Positions 10,095-21,342 of a stretch of DNA of 64,000 nt are shown one piece after another (positions within the stretch are counted from its first letter, which is position 1; the number at the start of each line of letters is the position of its first letter). A program made the position numbers and the translations under genes. Under the pieces are notes generated by a model. The model was given only the letters and a program-made list of their open reading frames with translations, did no database searches and was not told the DNA's origin. Source of the DNA: Aurantimonas aggregata (lineage in GTDB: Bacteria; Pseudomonadota; Alphaproteobacteria; Rhizobiales; Rhizobiaceae). The stretch is from assembly GCF_010500835.1 (NCBI RefSeq), contig NZ_JAAAMJ010000001.1, forward strand, positions 1-64,000, in the 5' to 3' direction.

Positions 10095-11146
10095 AGACGC
10101 ACCGGGCCCCAGCCCATGAACTGCAGCACGAAGGCGACGATCACGACCATCGCCAGCGAGATCGGCAGGAAGACCTTCCAGCCGAGCCGCATCAGCTGGT
10201 CGTAGCGGTAGCGCGGCACGAAGGCCTTCACCATGGCGAACATGAAGAAGCACAGCGCAACCTTGGCGAGGAACCAGATGACGCCCGGCACCCAGGTGAA
10301 CGGGGCGAAGGCGAACGGTGGCAGCCACCCGCCCATGAACAGGATGGTCATGAGGCAGCACATCAGGGTGATGGCCGCATATTCGCCGAGCATGAACATC
10401 ATGTACGGCGTCGAGCCGTATTCGACCATGAAGCCGGCGACGAGCTCGGATTCGGCCTCCGGCAGGTCGAAGGGCGGCCGGTTGGTCTCGGCCAGCGCCG
10501 AGATGAAGAAAACCACGAACATCGGGAACAGGCCGAGCCAGTGCCAGTCGAGGAAGGTGCCCGGCAGGCCGAGCATGGTGCCGATGCCGACCTGCTGTGC
10601 CAGCACGATGTCGGTCAGGTTGAGCGACCCGACGCAGAGCAGCACGGTGACGATGACGAAGCCGATCGAGACCTCGTAGGACACCATCTGCGCGGCCGAG
10701 CGCAGCGCGCCGAGAAAGGCGTATTTCGAGTTCGACGCCCAGCCGCCCATGATGACGCCGTAGACCTCGAGCGAGGAGATGGCGAAGACGTAGAGGATGC
10801 CGAGATTGATGTCGGCGATCACCCAGCCGTTGGCGACCGGCACCACCGCGAAGGTCGCGAGCGCCAGCGTCACCGCCACCAGCGGCGCCAGAAGGAAGAC
10901 GATCTTGTCGGCACTCGCCGGGATCACCGGCTCCTTCAGGACGAACTTCAACAGGTCGGCGAAGGACTGGAACAGGCCCCAGGGCCCGACGACGTTTGGG
11001 CCGCGGCGCAGCTGCACGGCCGCCCAGATCTTGCGATCGGCGAGCAGGATGTAGGCGATCAGCACCAGGAGGACGACCAGGAACAGGACGCTCTGCGCCA
11101 GGATGATCAGGCCCGGGATGACGTAGAGGGAAAACATGTCTGCCAC
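10091..11146 (-). CDS. nuoH: NADH-quinone oxidoreductase subunit H
   Basis: This 351-aa membrane subunit helps form the quinone-binding site and the E-channel. Diagnostic segments are [22 protein letters not shown], the FKEPVIPA-type loop (here [12 protein letters not shown]), and the acidic loop [20 protein letters not shown]. The GTG at 11146 and an ATG three codons later (11137) are both possible starts. It follows nuoG closely, and the 73-aa membrane protein overlaps its stop. Confidence 0.96.
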   Translation of the reverse strand: MADMFSLYVIPGLIILAQSVLFLVVLLVLIAYILLADRKIWAAVQLRRGPNVVGPWGLFQSFADLLKFVLKEPVIPASADKIVFLLAPLVAVTLALATFAVVPVANGWVIADINLGILYVFAISSLEVYGVIMGGWASNSKYAFLGALRSAAQMVSYEVSIGFVIVTVLLCVGSLNLTDIVLAQQVGIGTMLGLPGTFLDWHWLGLFPMFVVFFISALAETNRPPFDLPEAESELVAGFMVEYGSTPYMMFMLGEYAAITLMCCLMTILFMGGWLPPFAFAPFTWVPGVIWFLAKVALCFFMFAMVKAFVPRYRYDQLMRLGWKVFLPISLAMVVIVAFVLQFMGWGPVRL

Positions 11147-11158
11147 GGTCGCCGTCCC

Positions 11159-13234
11159 TTACTCTGCGGCTTCGAGCTGCGCGGCATGCGCAAGCTGCGA
11201 ACATTCGGCCATCACCTTCGAGGCACGAGCGATCGGATTGGTCAGGTAGAAATCGCCGATCGGCGAAGCGAAGGAGAGACCCGAGAGCGTGGTTGCCCGG
11301 TCGGCGAGCGCCAGGACGCCCGAAGGGTCGGCTGGCTCGACGAAATCGGACTGCATCCACGGGTGCGACTGATACAAGTCCTGCCGCAGCGCCGCAAGGG
11401 AATCGAAGGGGAGCGTGCGTCCCAGCACCGCCGACAGGGCCCGAAGGATCGCCCAGTCCTCGCGGGCGTCGCCCGGCGGGAAGGAGGCGCGGCTGCCGAC
11501 CTGTGCCCTGCCCTCGACGTTTACCCAGGTACCGGATTTCTCGGTATAGGCCGCGCCCGGCAGGATCACGTCGGCGCGGTGCGCACCGCGATCGCCATGC
11601 GTGCCGATATAGACGACGAACGGACCGGCCGCGATGTCGACCTCGTCGGCGCCAAGATTGAACAGCACGTCGACGCCACCCGACGTCATCGCCGCAAAAT
11701 CCTGTCCGGCCTCGCCCGGGACGAAGCCGATGTCGAGCCCACCGACGCGCGATGCGGCGGTGTGCAGGACGTTGAAGCCGTTCCAGCCCTCACTGACCGC
11801 GCCGACCTGGCGGGCAAGCGCTGCGACCATGGCAAGCACGCCGGCGCCGTCACGCCCGGCAAGCGGGCCCTGGCCGAGGATGATCATCGGCCGCTCGGCC
11901 TTCATCAGCGCGTCGAAGAAGCCCTTGCTGGCGCCCTCGATGTCGGAGAGCGTGTCGCTGCCGGCGCCGAGATAGGTGGTGTCGTAGCGAAGGTCGATTG
12001 CCTCGCCGATCACCCCGATCGGGAAGCCGCCCATCCGCCAGCGCTTGCGGATCCGGGCATTGAGCACCGACGATTCGAAACGCGGATTGGCGCCGATGAT
12101 CAAGAGCGCGTCGGCATCCTCGATGCCGGCGATGGTGGTGTTGAAGAGATAGGACGCCCGGCCATTGACCGGATCGAGCTGTGCGCCGTCCTGCCGGCAA
12201 TCGAGACTGGTCGAGCCGAGCTCGGCCACCAGACGCTTCAGCGCCCACATCTCCTCGACCGCGGCGAGGTCGCCGGCGACGGCACCGATGCGGCTGCCGT
12301 CGACGCCCTCGACCCGCGCCTTGATGGCAGCGAAGGCCTCCGCCCAGCTGGCCGGTCGCAGCCGCCCGTCCTGGCGGACATAAGGCTGGTCGAGACGCTG
12401 GGTGCGCAGGCCGTCCCAGACGAAGCGGGTCTTGTCGGAGATCCACTCCTCGTTGATCTCGTCATTGGTGCGCGGCAGGATCCGCATGACCTCGCGGCCG
12501 CGCGTATCCACCCGGATCGCCGAGCCGACCGCGTCCATCACGTCGACGGTCTCGGTCTTCGACAGCTCCCACGGCCGTGCCTGGAAGGCGTAGGGCCGCG
12601 AGGTCAGCGCACCGACCGGGCAGAGGTCGATTACATTGCCCTGCAGCTCGGAGGTCATCGCCTGCTCGAGGAAGGTGGTGATCTCGGCGTCCTCGCCGCG
12701 GCCGACGAGGCCGAGCTCGGAGATGCCGGCGACCTCGGTGGTGAAGCGGACACAGCGGGTGCAGTGGATGCACCGCGTCATGATCGTCTTGACCAGCGGG
12801 CCGATATATTTGTCCTCGACCGCGCGCTTGTTCTCCTGGTAGCGCGAGCGATCGACGCCGAAGGCCATCGCCTGGTCCTGCAGGTCGCATTCGCCGCCCT
12901 GGTCGCAGATCGGGCAGTCCAGCGGATGGTTGATCAACAGGAATTCCAGCACGCCCTCGCGGGCCTTCTTGACCATCGGCGTGGTGGTGAAGACTTCCGG
13001 CAGTTCGCCGTTCGGCCCCGGGCGCAGGTCGCGCACGCCCATGGCGCAGGAGGCCGCCGGCTTCGGCGGTCCACCCTTCACCTCGACAAGGCACATGCGG
13101 CAATTGCCGGCGATCGACAGCCGCTCGTGGAAGCAGAAGCGCGGGATCTCGGCGCCGGCGGCCTCGCACGCCTGCAACAGCGTGAAATGGTCGGGCACCT
13201 CGACCTCGATATTGTCGACTCTCAGCTTGGTCAT
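11159..13234 (-). CDS. nuoG: NADH-quinone oxidoreductase subunit G
   Basis: This 691-aa iron-sulfur subunit of the NADH dehydrogenase module has an N-terminal [2Fe-2S] ferredoxin domain (cysteines in ACEAAG, RFCFHE and NCRMCLVEV). A His/Cys-ligated cluster region follows ([14 protein letters not shown]), then a [4Fe-4S] motif ([10 protein letters not shown]) and a large molybdopterin oxidoreductase-like domain that has lost its cofactor role in this family. Length is typical of alphaproteobacterial and mitochondrial 75-kDa subunits. It lies between nuoF and nuoH with 12-14 base spacers. Confidence 0.96.
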   Translation of the reverse strand: MTKLRVDNIEVEVPDHFTLLQACEAAGAEIPRFCFHERLSIAGNCRMCLVEVKGGPPKPAASCAMGVRDLRPGPNGELPEVFTTTPMVKKAREGVLEFLLINHPLDCPICDQGGECDLQDQAMAFGVDRSRYQENKRAVEDKYIGPLVKTIMTRCIHCTRCVRFTTEVAGISELGLVGRGEDAEITTFLEQAMTSELQGNVIDLCPVGALTSRPYAFQARPWELSKTETVDVMDAVGSAIRVDTRGREVMRILPRTNDEINEEWISDKTRFVWDGLRTQRLDQPYVRQDGRLRPASWAEAFAAIKARVEGVDGSRIGAVAGDLAAVEEMWALKRLVAELGSTSLDCRQDGAQLDPVNGRASYLFNTTIAGIEDADALLIIGANPRFESSVLNARIRKRWRMGGFPIGVIGEAIDLRYDTTYLGAGSDTLSDIEGASKGFFDALMKAERPMIILGQGPLAGRDGAGVLAMVAALARQVGAVSEGWNGFNVLHTAASRVGGLDIGFVPGEAGQDFAAMTSGGVDVLFNLGADEVDIAAGPFVVYIGTHGDRGAHRADVILPGAAYTEKSGTWVNVEGRAQVGSRASFPPGDAREDWAILRALSAVLGRTLPFDSLAALRQDLYQSHPWMQSDFVEPADPSGVLALADRATTLSGLSFASPIGDFYLTNPIARASKVMAECSQLAHAAQLEAAE

Positions 13235-13248
13235 CTGCCAGATCCTGC

Positions 13249-14556
<1,308 letters not shown>

Positions 14557-14576
14557 CTATCGTCTCCTCGCCCGCG

Positions 14577-16064
14577 TCATGCGCGGCCCGCGACGTCGCC
14601 CTGCAGCGCGCGCGCCTGGTCGATCCAGCGATCGCGCAGGACGCGGCCCCGGAAGTTCAGGTAGTTGTCGACCCAAACCAGCTCGGCCTCGCGCCACTCG
14701 GCGATCTGCCAGTAGTGGAACACGCCGAGCGCGTTGAGCTTGTTCTCGATCACCGGGCCGATGCCCTTGATCCGCTTCAGATCATCCTTGTCGCCGCGCG
14801 GTTCGGGCAACAGGTCGGTGGGCCGTTCGCCCGCCTCCTTCGCCGCGTCACCGCCCTCGCCCCGGCTGGCGAAGTGATCCTTCGCCGCGGGCCCCGGCGA
14901 CGTATCCGACGTATCGGTTCGGTCGCCTTCGATCTCGGACGGGTCAAGCGGCACGTCACTCACCAGACCGGGCGTGGTGGCACGCCGATCACGCGCAACG
15001 CCCTCGTCGGGACGATACTTGCCGGCGATCGTCGCGGCCTCGGCATCGGCTTCCCGGGCACGCAGATTGCCACCCGCCGGCGCCTCGGCCACCGGGGTGT
15101 CACCGGACACCTGATCCGACTCGGCTGCGTCGCGATCGGCCTGGTCGCTGGGGCGCGCATCGACCGTACCTCCCTCTTGGCCGGATCCCGGGCGTGCGGC
15201 CGCGTCGACCAGCTCGTCCGTCACGTCCTCTTCGGCCGCATGGGAATCGTTCGCCGCATCGGCCTTGCCGGGGGCCGAAATGCTCGGATCGGTCTCTTCG
15301 GCGTAGCTGTCGGGACGGCCCGCCTTGGAATCGTCCTCGGTCACAGCCGAGCCGGCACCGCTGCCCTGCGGCGCAGCGCCCGATGCCGGTCCGTGCGCGC
15401 TGGCTTCCGAACCGCCGGCACTTGCCGTCTGCCCATCGGCGATCAGGTCGTCATAGTCGCCGGTGAGGCTGGTCAGGCCGCCGAGCGGCGCCGACAGATG
15501 GCGGCCGTTCTGGGGGCCGGGCGCGACGTCCGCACCCCTACCCGCCTCGAACAGATCGATGATCTCTTCCAGCCGCTCCGGCGTCAGATCCTCGTAGGTA
15601 TCGTGGAAGACCATGACCATCGGCGCGTTGACGCAGGCCCCGAGGCACTCGACCTCTTCCCAGGACAGCGTCCCGTCGGCGTTGGTGTGGAACGGCTCGG
15701 GATGGATCTTGCTGCGGCAGACGTCCTTCAGGTCGTTGGCGCCGCGCAGCATGCAGGGCGTCGTGCCGCAGACCTGGATATGGGCTCTTGTGCCGACCGG
15801 CTTCAGCTGGAACTGGGTGTAGAAGGTCGCGACCTCGAGGACGCGGATCAGCGGCATCGCCAGCATGTCCGCGACATACTCGATAGCCGCCTTGGTGACC
15901 CAGCCATCCTGATCCTGCGCGCGCATCAGGAGCGGGATTACTGCCGACTGCTGACGGCCCTCGGGATATTTGCGGAGCGTCGCCTCGGCCCAGCGCGCGT
16001 TCGCCTCGGAGAAGGCGAACCCGGCGGGCTGGACGGTATCTTCCGCGAGACGTCTGACAGACAT
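14577..16064 (-). CDS. nuoE: NADH-quinone oxidoreductase subunit E with long disordered linker and C-terminal helix-hairpin-helix domain
   Basis: This 495-aa protein begins as a normal NuoE thioredoxin-like [2Fe-2S] subunit, with cluster N1a ligands Cys99, Cys104, Cys140 and Cys144. After about residue 210 comes a linker of some 200 residues rich in Ala, Asp, Glu, Ser, Gly and Pro. A compact domain at about 426-490 follows; it starts [21 protein letters not shown], a helix-hairpin-helix-like fold. The same domain is found as a C-terminal extension in many alphaproteobacterial NuoE proteins and as small separate proteins. E. coli NuoE (about 166 aa) lacks it. The role of the extension is unknown. 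Confidence 0.93.
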   Translation of the reverse strand: MSVRRLAEDTVQPAGFAFSEANARWAEATLRKYPEGRQQSAVIPLLMRAQDQDGWVTKAAIEYVADMLAMPLIRVLEVATFYTQFQLKPVGTRAHIQVCGTTPCMLRGANDLKDVCRSKIHPEPFHTNADGTLSWEEVECLGACVNAPMVMVFHDTYEDLTPERLEEIIDLFEAGRGADVAPGPQNGRHLSAPLGGLTSLTGDYDDLIADGQTASAGGSEASAHGPASGAAPQGSGAGSAVTEDDSKAGRPDSYAEETDPSISAPGKADAANDSHAAEEDVTDELVDAAARPGSGQEGGTVDARPSDQADRDAAESDQVSGDTPVAEAPAGGNLRAREADAEAATIAGKYRPDEGVARDRRATTPGLVSDVPLDPSEIEGDRTDTSDTSPGPAAKDHFASRGEGGDAAKEAGERPTDLLPEPRGDKDDLKRIKGIGPVIENKLNALGVFHYWQIAEWREAELVWVDNYLNFRGRVLRDRWIDQARALQGDVAGRA

Positions 16065-16141
16065 CGGACCTCGACTTAGAACCGGTTCAACATTGCGATG
16101 TTGCGCCGCGTTCTATCACATGAATGACAAAAGGCCAGTGG

Positions 16142-16188
16142 CCGAAAGCCGCACGGGCAGGCCCTTTGGCGGCCGCCTCGGCTTTCGG
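16142..16188. repeat. Inverted repeat in the nuoD-nuoE spacer
   Basis: A perfect 10-bp inverted repeat (ccgaaagccg at 16142-16151, cggctttcgg at 16179-16188) encloses 27 GC-rich bases. It lies in the 243-bp gap between nuoD and nuoE, the only long gap among nuoA-nuoH. It could form an mRNA hairpin that tunes processing or stability between the two cistrons, or be a small palindromic repeat element. There is no U-tract, so it is not a classical terminator. Confidence 0.6.
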
Positions 16189-16259
16189 ATGATGGCAGCA
16201 GGTAGTGGTTGGAAGACCGCCGCGACGCCGTGAAACCTGTCGCGACGGCTTGTTCGTTG

Positions 16260-16308
16260 GCAACGAGCGAACCGCCAACCGGCGGTCGCATACCGCCTTT
16301 GTCGTTGC
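16260..16308. repeat. Nested hairpin just after nuoD
   Basis: gcaacga near 16260 pairs with tcgttgc near 16308. Inside lies a second stem, GCGaACCGCC (16267-16276) with GGCGGTCGC (16281-16289), which has one bulged A and a four-base loop. In the minus-strand mRNA this starts right at the nuoD stop codon. It is a likely stabilising or processing structure inside the operon rather than a terminator, because nuoE-N follow. Confidence 0.55.
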
Positions 16309-17498
16309 TAGCGGTCGACCTCGCCGAAGACGATGTCGAGCGTGCCGAGAATCGCCGACACGTCCGCCAGCATGTGGCCCTTGCAAAGGAAATCCATCGC
16401 CTGAAGGTGAGCGAAGCCCGGCGCCTTGATCTTGCAGCGATACGGCTTGTTGGTGCCGTCGGCGACGAGATAGACGCCGAACTCGCCCTTCGGCGCCTCG
16501 ACCGCGGCATACACCTCGCCTTCCGGTACGTGGAAGCCTTCGGTGTAGAGCTTGAAGTGGTGGATCAGCGCTTCCATCGAACGCTTCATGTGGGCGCGGC
16601 TCGGCGGCACGACCTTGCCCTCGGAAGCCGAGACCGGCCCGACGCGGTGCGCTCCCTGAAGCTGCTCGACGCACTGCTTCATGATCTTCACCGACTCGCG
16701 CATCTCGACCATGCGAATGAGATAGCGGTCGTAGCAGTCGCCGTTCTTGCCGATCGGGATGTCGAAATCCATCTCCTCGTAGCACTCGTAGGGCTGCGAC
16801 TTGCGCAGGTCCCAGGCCGCGCCCGAGCCGCGCACCATGACGCCGGAGAAGCCCATCGCCCATGCGTCCTCCAGCGTCACAACGCCAATATCGACATTGC
16901 GCTGCTTGAAGATGCGGTTCTCGGTCAGCAGCCCCTCGATGTCGTCGCAGGTCTTGAGAAACGGGTCGCACCATGCGCCGATGTCGTCAATGAGCTGCGG
17001 CGGCAGGTCGACATGGACGCCGCCCGGACGGAAATAGGCCGCATGAAGCCGCGAACCCGAGGCTCGCTCGTAGAAGCCCATCAGCTTCTCGCGTTCCTCG
17101 AAGCCCCACAGCGGCGGCGTCAGGGCGCCGACGTCCATGGCCTGCGTCGTCACGTTCAACAGATGCGACAGGATCCGGCCGATCTCGCTGTAGAGGACGC
17201 GGATCAGCTGTCCGCGCTTCGGCACGTCGACACCCACCAGCCGTTCGATGGCGAGGCAGAAGGCATGTTCCTGGTTCATCGGCGCGACGTAGTCGAGCCG
17301 GTCGAAATACGGGATCGCCTGCAGGTAGGTCTTGTGTTCGATCAGCTTCTCGGTGCCGCGGTGCAGGAGGCCGATATGCGGGTCGACCCGCTCCACCACC
17401 TCGCCGTCCAGCTCGAGCACCAGGCGCAACACGCCGTGCGCGGCCGGATGCTGCGGGCCGAAATTGATGTTGAAGTTGCGGACGTCGATCTCAGCCAT
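16308..17498 (-). CDS. nuoD: NADH-quinone oxidoreductase subunit D
   Basis: This 396-aa subunit D of complex I is related to the large subunit of [NiFe] hydrogenases and forms the quinone pocket with NuoB. Visible family segments are [21 protein letters not shown] near the N-terminus (the HPAAH His is a quinone-site residue), [14 protein letters not shown] and the final [12 protein letters not shown]. The GFA-family gene upstream overlaps its ATG by eight bases, so its translation may be coupled to that inserted gene. NuoC and NuoD are separate here, unlike the fused form of E. coli. Confidence 0.97.
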   Translation of the reverse strand: MAEIDVRNFNINFGPQHPAAHGVLRLVLELDGEVVERVDPHIGLLHRGTEKLIEHKTYLQAIPYFDRLDYVAPMNQEHAFCLAIERLVGVDVPKRGQLIRVLYSEIGRILSHLLNVTTQAMDVGALTPPLWGFEEREKLMGFYERASGSRLHAAYFRPGGVHVDLPPQLIDDIGAWCDPFLKTCDDIEGLLTENRIFKQRNVDIGVVTLEDAWAMGFSGVMVRGSGAAWDLRKSQPYECYEEMDFDIPIGKNGDCYDRYLIRMVEMRESVKIMKQCVEQLQGAHRVGPVSASEGKVVPPSRAHMKRSMEALIHHFKLYTEGFHVPEGEVYAAVEAPKGEFGVYLVADGTNKPYRCKIKAPGFAHLQAMDFLCKGHMLADVSAILGTLDIVFGEVDR

Positions 17499-17928
17499 GC
17501 GGCTCTTCCTGCGTGGGCGCGACTTTGGCGAAGAATTCCGCGCCGGTCAGCATCTCGGTCTGGTTGGCGAAGGCGTACCAGTGCGGCTTGGAGTCGACGA
17601 AGATCTGCCGGGCAAATGGCGGCTCGCCGAGATCGTCTATCGCCGTCGCCGACAGCGCGTAATGCTCGCCATCGACGCTTCGCCAGAACAGCGGTGTTCC
17701 GCAATTGCGGCAGAAGCCCCGCTCGCCCCATTCCGACGAACGGTAGATGCCGAGGGCGTCGATGCCCGCCGGAACGACGTTCGTGGCGCCCTCGACGGTC
17801 AGGAAGGGTCCTGCCGTCCAGCGCCGGCACGCATCGCAGTGGCAGGCGGCAATCTCGAGCTCCTCGAAGTCGGCGTCGATCCGGACGCCGCCACAGAGGC
17901 ATTTGGCATGCAGGCGCTTCTGGCTCAT
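17491..17928 (-). CDS. GFA / CENP-V family zinc-binding protein inserted between nuoC and nuoD
   Basis: This 145-aa protein of the GFA (glutathione-dependent formaldehyde-activating enzyme-like) family shows its zinc ligands: Cys10 and Cys12 (CLCGG), Cys29, Cys31 and Cys34 (CHCDAC), and Cys73 and Cys76 (CRNCG). The conserved LFWRSVDG and ALSATAIDD segments follow. A strong GGAGG lies just before the ATG. It starts 17 bases after nuoC ends and overlaps nuoD by eight bases, so it is translated as part of the complex I operon. It is not a known complex I subunit. Its substrate cannot be told; members range from glutathione-adduct enzymes to uncharacterised zinc proteins. Confidence 0.88.
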   Translation of the reverse strand: MSQKRLHAKCLCGGVRIDADFEELEIAACHCDACRRWTAGPFLTVEGATNVVPAGIDALGIYRSSEWGERGFCRNCGTPLFWRSVDGEHYALSATAIDDLGEPPFARQIFVDSKPHWYAFANQTEMLTGAEFFAKVAPTQEEPHG

Positions 17929-17945
17929 CTCGCCCTCCTCCAAAC

Positions 17946-18551
17946 CTACTGCTTGGCCTTCTCGTCTCCCGGCAGGACGTACTCCGTCCCCTCCCAGGGC
18001 GAGAGAAAGTCGAAACTGCGGAATTCCTGGCGCAGGTCCACCGGCTCGTAGACCACCTGTTTCTTCTCGTCGTCGTACCGCACCTCGACGAAGCCGGTCA
18101 GCGGGAAGTCCTTGCGCAGCGGATAGCCCTCGAAGCCGTAATCGGTGAGGATCCGGCGCAGATCCGGGTGGCCGGTGAACAGGATGCCGTAAAAATCGTA
18201 GGCTTCCCGCTCGTACCAGTCGGCGGCGGGAAAGACGTCGCAGATCGACGGCACCGGCTCGTCCTCGCCGGTCGAGATCTTGACGCGGATGCGCTGGTTC
18301 TGGCGCGGCGACAGGAGGTGGTAGACCACCTCGAAGCGCTTGACCCGGGCCGGGAAGTCGACCCCGCACAGATCGACGAAATTGACGAACTGCGTCTGCG
18401 GATCGTCGCGCAGGAAGCTCAGCACCCGCACGATGGCTTCCGGGGCCACCGTCAGCGTCAGCTCGCCGAAGGCGAAGCGGCGGTCGATCAGGTGTTCGCC
18501 GAGGGTCTCGGCGACGTAGTCGGCCAGGTCGGTGGTCGCAAATTCGCGCAT
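17946..18551 (-). CDS. nuoC: NADH-quinone oxidoreductase subunit C
   Basis: This 201-aa peripheral-arm subunit (30-kDa type) contains the family signature [20 protein letters not shown], followed by [19 protein letters not shown]. The start is the ATG at 18551, 11 bases after the nuoB stop. A GFA-family gene separates it from nuoD. Length is typical of alphaproteobacteria. Confidence 0.96.
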   Translation of the reverse strand: MREFATTDLADYVAETLGEHLIDRRFAFGELTLTVAPEAIVRVLSFLRDDPQTQFVNFVDLCGVDFPARVKRFEVVYHLLSPRQNQRIRVKISTGEDEPVPSICDVFPAADWYEREAYDFYGILFTGHPDLRRILTDYGFEGYPLRKDFPLTGFVEVRYDDEKKQVVYEPVDLRQEFRSFDFLSPWEGTEYVLPGDEKAKQ

Positions 18552-18562
18552 GGAGGTCCCGC

Positions 18563-19150
18563 TCAGCGTTCGATCGTTCCGGTGCGCCGGATCTTGCGCT
18601 GCAGCAGCAGCACGCCATAGAGCAGCGCCTCGGCGGTCGGCGGGCAGCCCGGGACGTAGATGTCCACCGGCACGATCCGGTCGCAGCCGCGCACCACCGA
18701 ATAGGAATAGTGGTAGTAGCCGCCGCCATTGGCGCAGGAGCCCATCGAGATGACGTAGCGCGGCTCCGGCATCTGGTCGTAGACCTTGCGCAGTGCCGGG
18801 GCCATCTTGTTGGTCAGCGTGCCGGCGACGATCATCACGTCGGACTGGCGCGGCGAGGCGCGCGGCGCGAAGCCGAAGCGCTCGGCGTCGTAGCGCGGCA
18901 TCGACATCTGCATCATCTCGACGGCGCAGCAGGCGAGACCGAAGGTCATCCACATCAGCGACCCGGTCCGGGCCCAGTGGATCAGCTCGTCGGTCGAGGT
19001 GACGAGGAAGCCCTTGTCGGCCAGCTCGTCATTGATGTCGGTGACGAAAGGATCGGCGGGAGCCGGCGCCAGCGGCCGCGCCGGAGCTGCCCCGGCATCG
19101 ACAGCCGGCGAACGCAGCAGCAGCGGCTCGGAACCCTTGATCAATCCCAT
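18563..19150 (-). CDS. nuoB: NADH-quinone oxidoreductase subunit B
   Basis: This 195-aa subunit holds the terminal [4Fe-4S] cluster N2, which reduces quinone. The ligands are visible as the tandem cysteines of [10 protein letters not shown], the Cys of [10 protein letters not shown] and the Cys of [10 protein letters not shown] chose the ATG at 19150, which gives the usual MGL start and overlaps the nuoA end by ten bases. A variable, Pro/Ala-rich stretch of about 35 residues precedes the conserved domain. Confidence 0.97.
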   Translation of the reverse strand: MGLIKGSEPLLLRSPAVDAGAAPARPLAPAPADPFVTDINDELADKGFLVTSTDELIHWARTGSLMWMTFGLACCAVEMMQMSMPRYDAERFGFAPRASPRQSDVMIVAGTLTNKMAPALRKVYDQMPEPRYVISMGSCANGGGYYHYSYSVVRGCDRIVPVDIYVPGCPPTAEALLYGVLLLQRKIRRTGTIER

Positions 19151-19506
19151 TCCAACGCGCCTTTCTTCCATTCGTAGATGAAGCCGATCGTCAGCACGCC
19201 GAGGAACACCATCATCGACCAGAAGCCGAACCAGCCCAGCGTCCCGAAGGTCGCTGCCCAGGGAAACAGGAACGCCACTTCGAGATCGAAGATGATGAAT
19301 AGGATCGACACCAGGTAGAACCGTACGTCGAACTTCATCCGCGAATCGTCGAACGCGTCGAACCCGCATTCGTAGGCGGAGAGCTTCTCGTCGTCCGGCG
19401 CCCTGAACGCCACCAGGAACGGCGAAACCAGCAATGCCAGACCGATGAACAGGGCGACGCCCACGAAGATCACGATCGGCAGATAGGATGCGAGAAGCAG
19501 GTCCAT
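19141..19506 (-). CDS. nuoA: NADH-quinone oxidoreductase subunit A
   Basis: This 121-aa membrane subunit of complex I has three helices. It contains the loop [20 protein letters not shown], whose cysteine reports the active/deactive transition in homologues. It is the first gene of the nuo operon. A GAGG lies four bases before the ATG. Its end overlaps nuoB. Confidence 0.96.
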   Translation of the reverse strand: MDLLLASYLPIVIFVGVALFIGLALLVSPFLVAFRAPDDEKLSAYECGFDAFDDSRMKFDVRFYLVSILFIIFDLEVAFLFPWAATFGTLGWFGFWSMMVFLGVLTIGFIYEWKKGALEWD

Positions 19507-19827
19507 CGCCTCGAAGCCTCATATCGGGTTGCCGCGGAACGCCCGCAACGGGCGGATCGTCGCGGTAAACGTGTGCGTCTACCGATCCGTATCGGATCGA
19601 AGCACCGCGGCCAGCGTCTCGGCAATGTCTGCCGCAATGCGGCGAGAACTATCCCCTTCTCCGCAGCGAAGCAAGAAGCCCGGCGGCGGCGGAAGCGGTG
19701 CCGGGAAGGCTTTACCCGGAACACGAGACGTCGCGCTCCGCCGCTACCTCGGCTAGGCTTGCGTTCCCGCCCGCCGAGCGCTGCGGGCCAGCCTGCGTCC
19801 CGACGCCGCCATAGAGGAGAAAGCATC
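19507..19827. promoter_or_regulatory. Divergent upstream region of the nuo operon
   Basis: These 321 bases contain no convincing gene and must carry the nuo promoter (minus strand) and that of the 108-aa gene (plus strand). Two hairpin-forming repeats are visible. One is cgcccg/cgggcg at 19540-19554, which would lie in the nuoA leader. The other is cgatccg/cggatcg around a three-base centre at 19583-19599, which could be an operator. I cannot identify sigma-factor boxes with confidence. Confidence 0.5.
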
Positions 19828-20154
19828 ATGGAAGAACGCGAACCCACCGCCTGGCAGCCGATGTCGAGCGTTCGACGCGACGGCGCGCGGATCCTCGTGA
19901 CGGTCCGCTCGGGCGAACAGGGTCCTGCCGAGGTCGACACAGTCCGCTGGACCAGCGTCCGCGGCGCCCCCGAGAAAGCCTGGGTGGCGACGGACACCGA
20001 TGCCGATTCGCCGGTCGCCTATCAGGACGACGAGTTGCTGGCATGGATGCCCTTCCCCGAGCCGACGGCCGACCGCGAGACGGCCACGTCGCCGCTCTGG
20101 CCGGACCCGGCACTGGAAAGCGATTTCGAGGAGGAGCAGGGCTCCGGCATCTGA
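19828..20154 (+). CDS. Conserved hypothetical protein
   Basis: This 108-aa acidic soluble protein starts at an ATG preceded by AGAGGAGA. The central part (RRDGARILVTVRSGEQGPAEVDTVRW, then a stretch ending DDELLAWMPFPEP) resembles small proteins common in Hyphomicrobiales, which have no known function. No signal peptide or membrane helix is present. It is transcribed divergently from the nuo operon. Plus-strand orientation and a clear ribosome binding site support a real gene rather than a shadow. Confidence 0.7.
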   Translation: MEEREPTAWQPMSSVRRDGARILVTVRSGEQGPAEVDTVRWTSVRGAPEKAWVATDTDADSPVAYQDDELLAWMPFPEPTADRETATSPLWPDPALESDFEEEQGSGI

Positions 20155-20309
20155 CCGCCGCTTCGGCGGAGGCTCGCCGGGAACGCGAAGGGCATGGTCA
20201 GCCCGGAAACGGGGACCAACGCAATGTCATGACCGCAGGAATGACTGCGGCGTCCACGGCTTCGACGATGAATGCTTTGGGAGGGGATCGATACGGATCA
20301 GGTAGAAAC

Positions 20310-20386
20310 TGGCGCGAGTGACGGGGCTCGAACCCGCGACCTCCGGCGTGACAGGCCGGCACTCTAACCGACTGAGCTACACCCGC
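20310..20386 (-). tRNA. tRNA-Asp (GTC)
   Basis: A 77-nt cloverleaf reads on the minus strand. The acceptor stem GCGGGTG pairs with CACTCGC (one G-U). The D arm is AGCTCAGTCGGTTAGAGT, the anticodon loop is CTGTCAC with anticodon GTC, the T loop is GTTCGAG, and CCA is encoded. The anticodon assigns it to aspartate. Confidence 0.97.
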
Positions 20387-20674
20387 GCTCGACCGCTTGT
20401 GGCGGCTTGTGAGCGGTCGTTTACGGGCATCCCCGGGGGCTGTCAAGCGAAAGCCGGCGAGAAAGCCGGCACAAGTCGGCGACCGTCGCCAACCCGTCAT
20501 AAACGGCCGAAATGGGCGGGTTTTTCCTGACGGGCAGCAGAGGGTCGAAAGCGCTCAGGCGCGAATCACGGCGGCAAATCACAGGGCAATCGCGCCGGGC
20601 GAGCGGTTCTTGCCGCCCTGCCTGCCCTGACCGACTCTTGCCAGCGGAGCGGCAAAGTCCTAGACGGAGCCGGC

Positions 20675-20750
20675 GGGCGATTAGCTCAGTTGGTAGAGCG
20701 CCTCGTTTACACCGAGGATGTCGGCAGTTCGAACCTGTCATCGCCCACCA
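20675..20750 (+). tRNA. tRNA-Val (TAC)
   Basis: A 76-nt cloverleaf reads on the plus strand. The acceptor stem GGGCGAT pairs with ATCGCCC. The D arm is AGCTCAGTTGGTAGAGC, the anticodon stem CTCG(T)/(C)CGAG has anticodon TAC, the T loop is GTTCGAA, and CCA is encoded. It stands between tRNA-Asp and hup, as in many rhizobia. Confidence 0.97.
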
Positions 20751-20850
20751 TTCCCCGTAGAAGCCATCAGAACGCCGCCGGCGGCGCATTCTTGCGCGGC
20801 ACCTTATCGTTGCCTGCAAGCCTCCCCCGACCTTTCCTACCCCCCAAACG

Positions 20851-20879
20851 CGAACGGCCGGGACATGCCCGGCCGTTCG
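20851..20879 (-). terminator. Hairpin downstream of hup
   Basis: A perfect 12-bp stem (starting cgaacggccggg) with a five-base loop lies 20 bases beyond the hup stop codon. On the minus strand it is followed by GCGTTT and a G-run, so the U-tract is weak. It also stands between the convergent tRNA-Val and hup and may serve both. Confidence 0.7.
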
Positions 20880-20899
20880 ACGCTTGCTGGCGGTTAAGC

Positions 20900-21178
20900 C
20901 TACTTGTTGTTGACGGCGTCCTTGAGACCCTTGCCGGCAGCGAATTTCGGCACGTTGCGCGCCGGAATGTCGACCTCGGCGCCGGTCGAGGGATTGCGGC
21001 CCTTGGAGGCTGCGCGGTGCGAGACGGAAAACGTCCCGAAGCCGACGAGGCGGATGTCGTCGCCCTTGGCCATTGCGCCCTGGATGATCTCGAAGATCGC
21101 GTCCACGGCGGTGCCTGCCTGCTGCTTGGACAGCTCGGCCTTGTCTGCCACGGCAGACACGAGTTCGTTCTTGTTCAT
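20900..21178 (-). CDS. hup: HU family DNA-binding protein
   Basis: This 92-aa histone-like protein bends and compacts DNA as a dimer. It begins MNKNELVSAVADKAELSK and contains the DNA-binding arm (the RNPSTGAEVDIPARNVPKFA region) and the final KGLKDAVN segment. It sits directly after lon, the classic clpX-lon-hupB order. A strong lon terminator at 21294-21321 separates it from lon, so it has its own promoter in the 115 bases upstream. Confidence 0.97.
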   Translation of the reverse strand: MNKNELVSAVADKAELSKQQAGTAVDAIFEIIQGAMAKGDDIRLVGFGTFSVSHRAASKGRNPSTGAEVDIPARNVPKFAAGKGLKDAVNNK

Positions 21179-21293
21179 TGGATACCCTCCTGATTCGAAA
21201 GTCGTAACGACTCCGTGAGCACGGTGGTCGACTTTCGCGGATCGTCAACGCTTCGGCAACGGCAAAGTGCCGGATTCCGGGGACTTTGCTAAA

Positions 21294-21321
21294 AAAATGC
21301 CGCCCCGGAGGGCGGCATTTT
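21294..21321 (-). terminator. Rho-independent terminator of lon
   Basis: A perfect 12-bp stem (AAAATGCCGCCC with GGGCGGCATTTT) with a four-base loop is followed on the minus strand by a run of seven T. It starts 22 bases after the lon stop. The matching A-run on the other side makes it potentially bidirectional. Confidence 0.93.
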
Positions 21322-21342
21322 CGATAATCGGCTCTGTTGCGT

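Noticed and set aside
19470-19997. 175-codon minus-strand frame overlapping nuoA and the 108-aa gene
   Set aside because: It overlaps nuoA out of frame and the plus-strand gene that has a clear Shine-Dalgarno; Arg/Ser-rich shadow composition.
20198-20500. 100-codon minus-strand frame with GVAQSVRVPACHAGGRGFEPRHSRQ-like content
   Set aside because: This is the well-known false translation of a tRNA gene; it covers tRNA-Asp.
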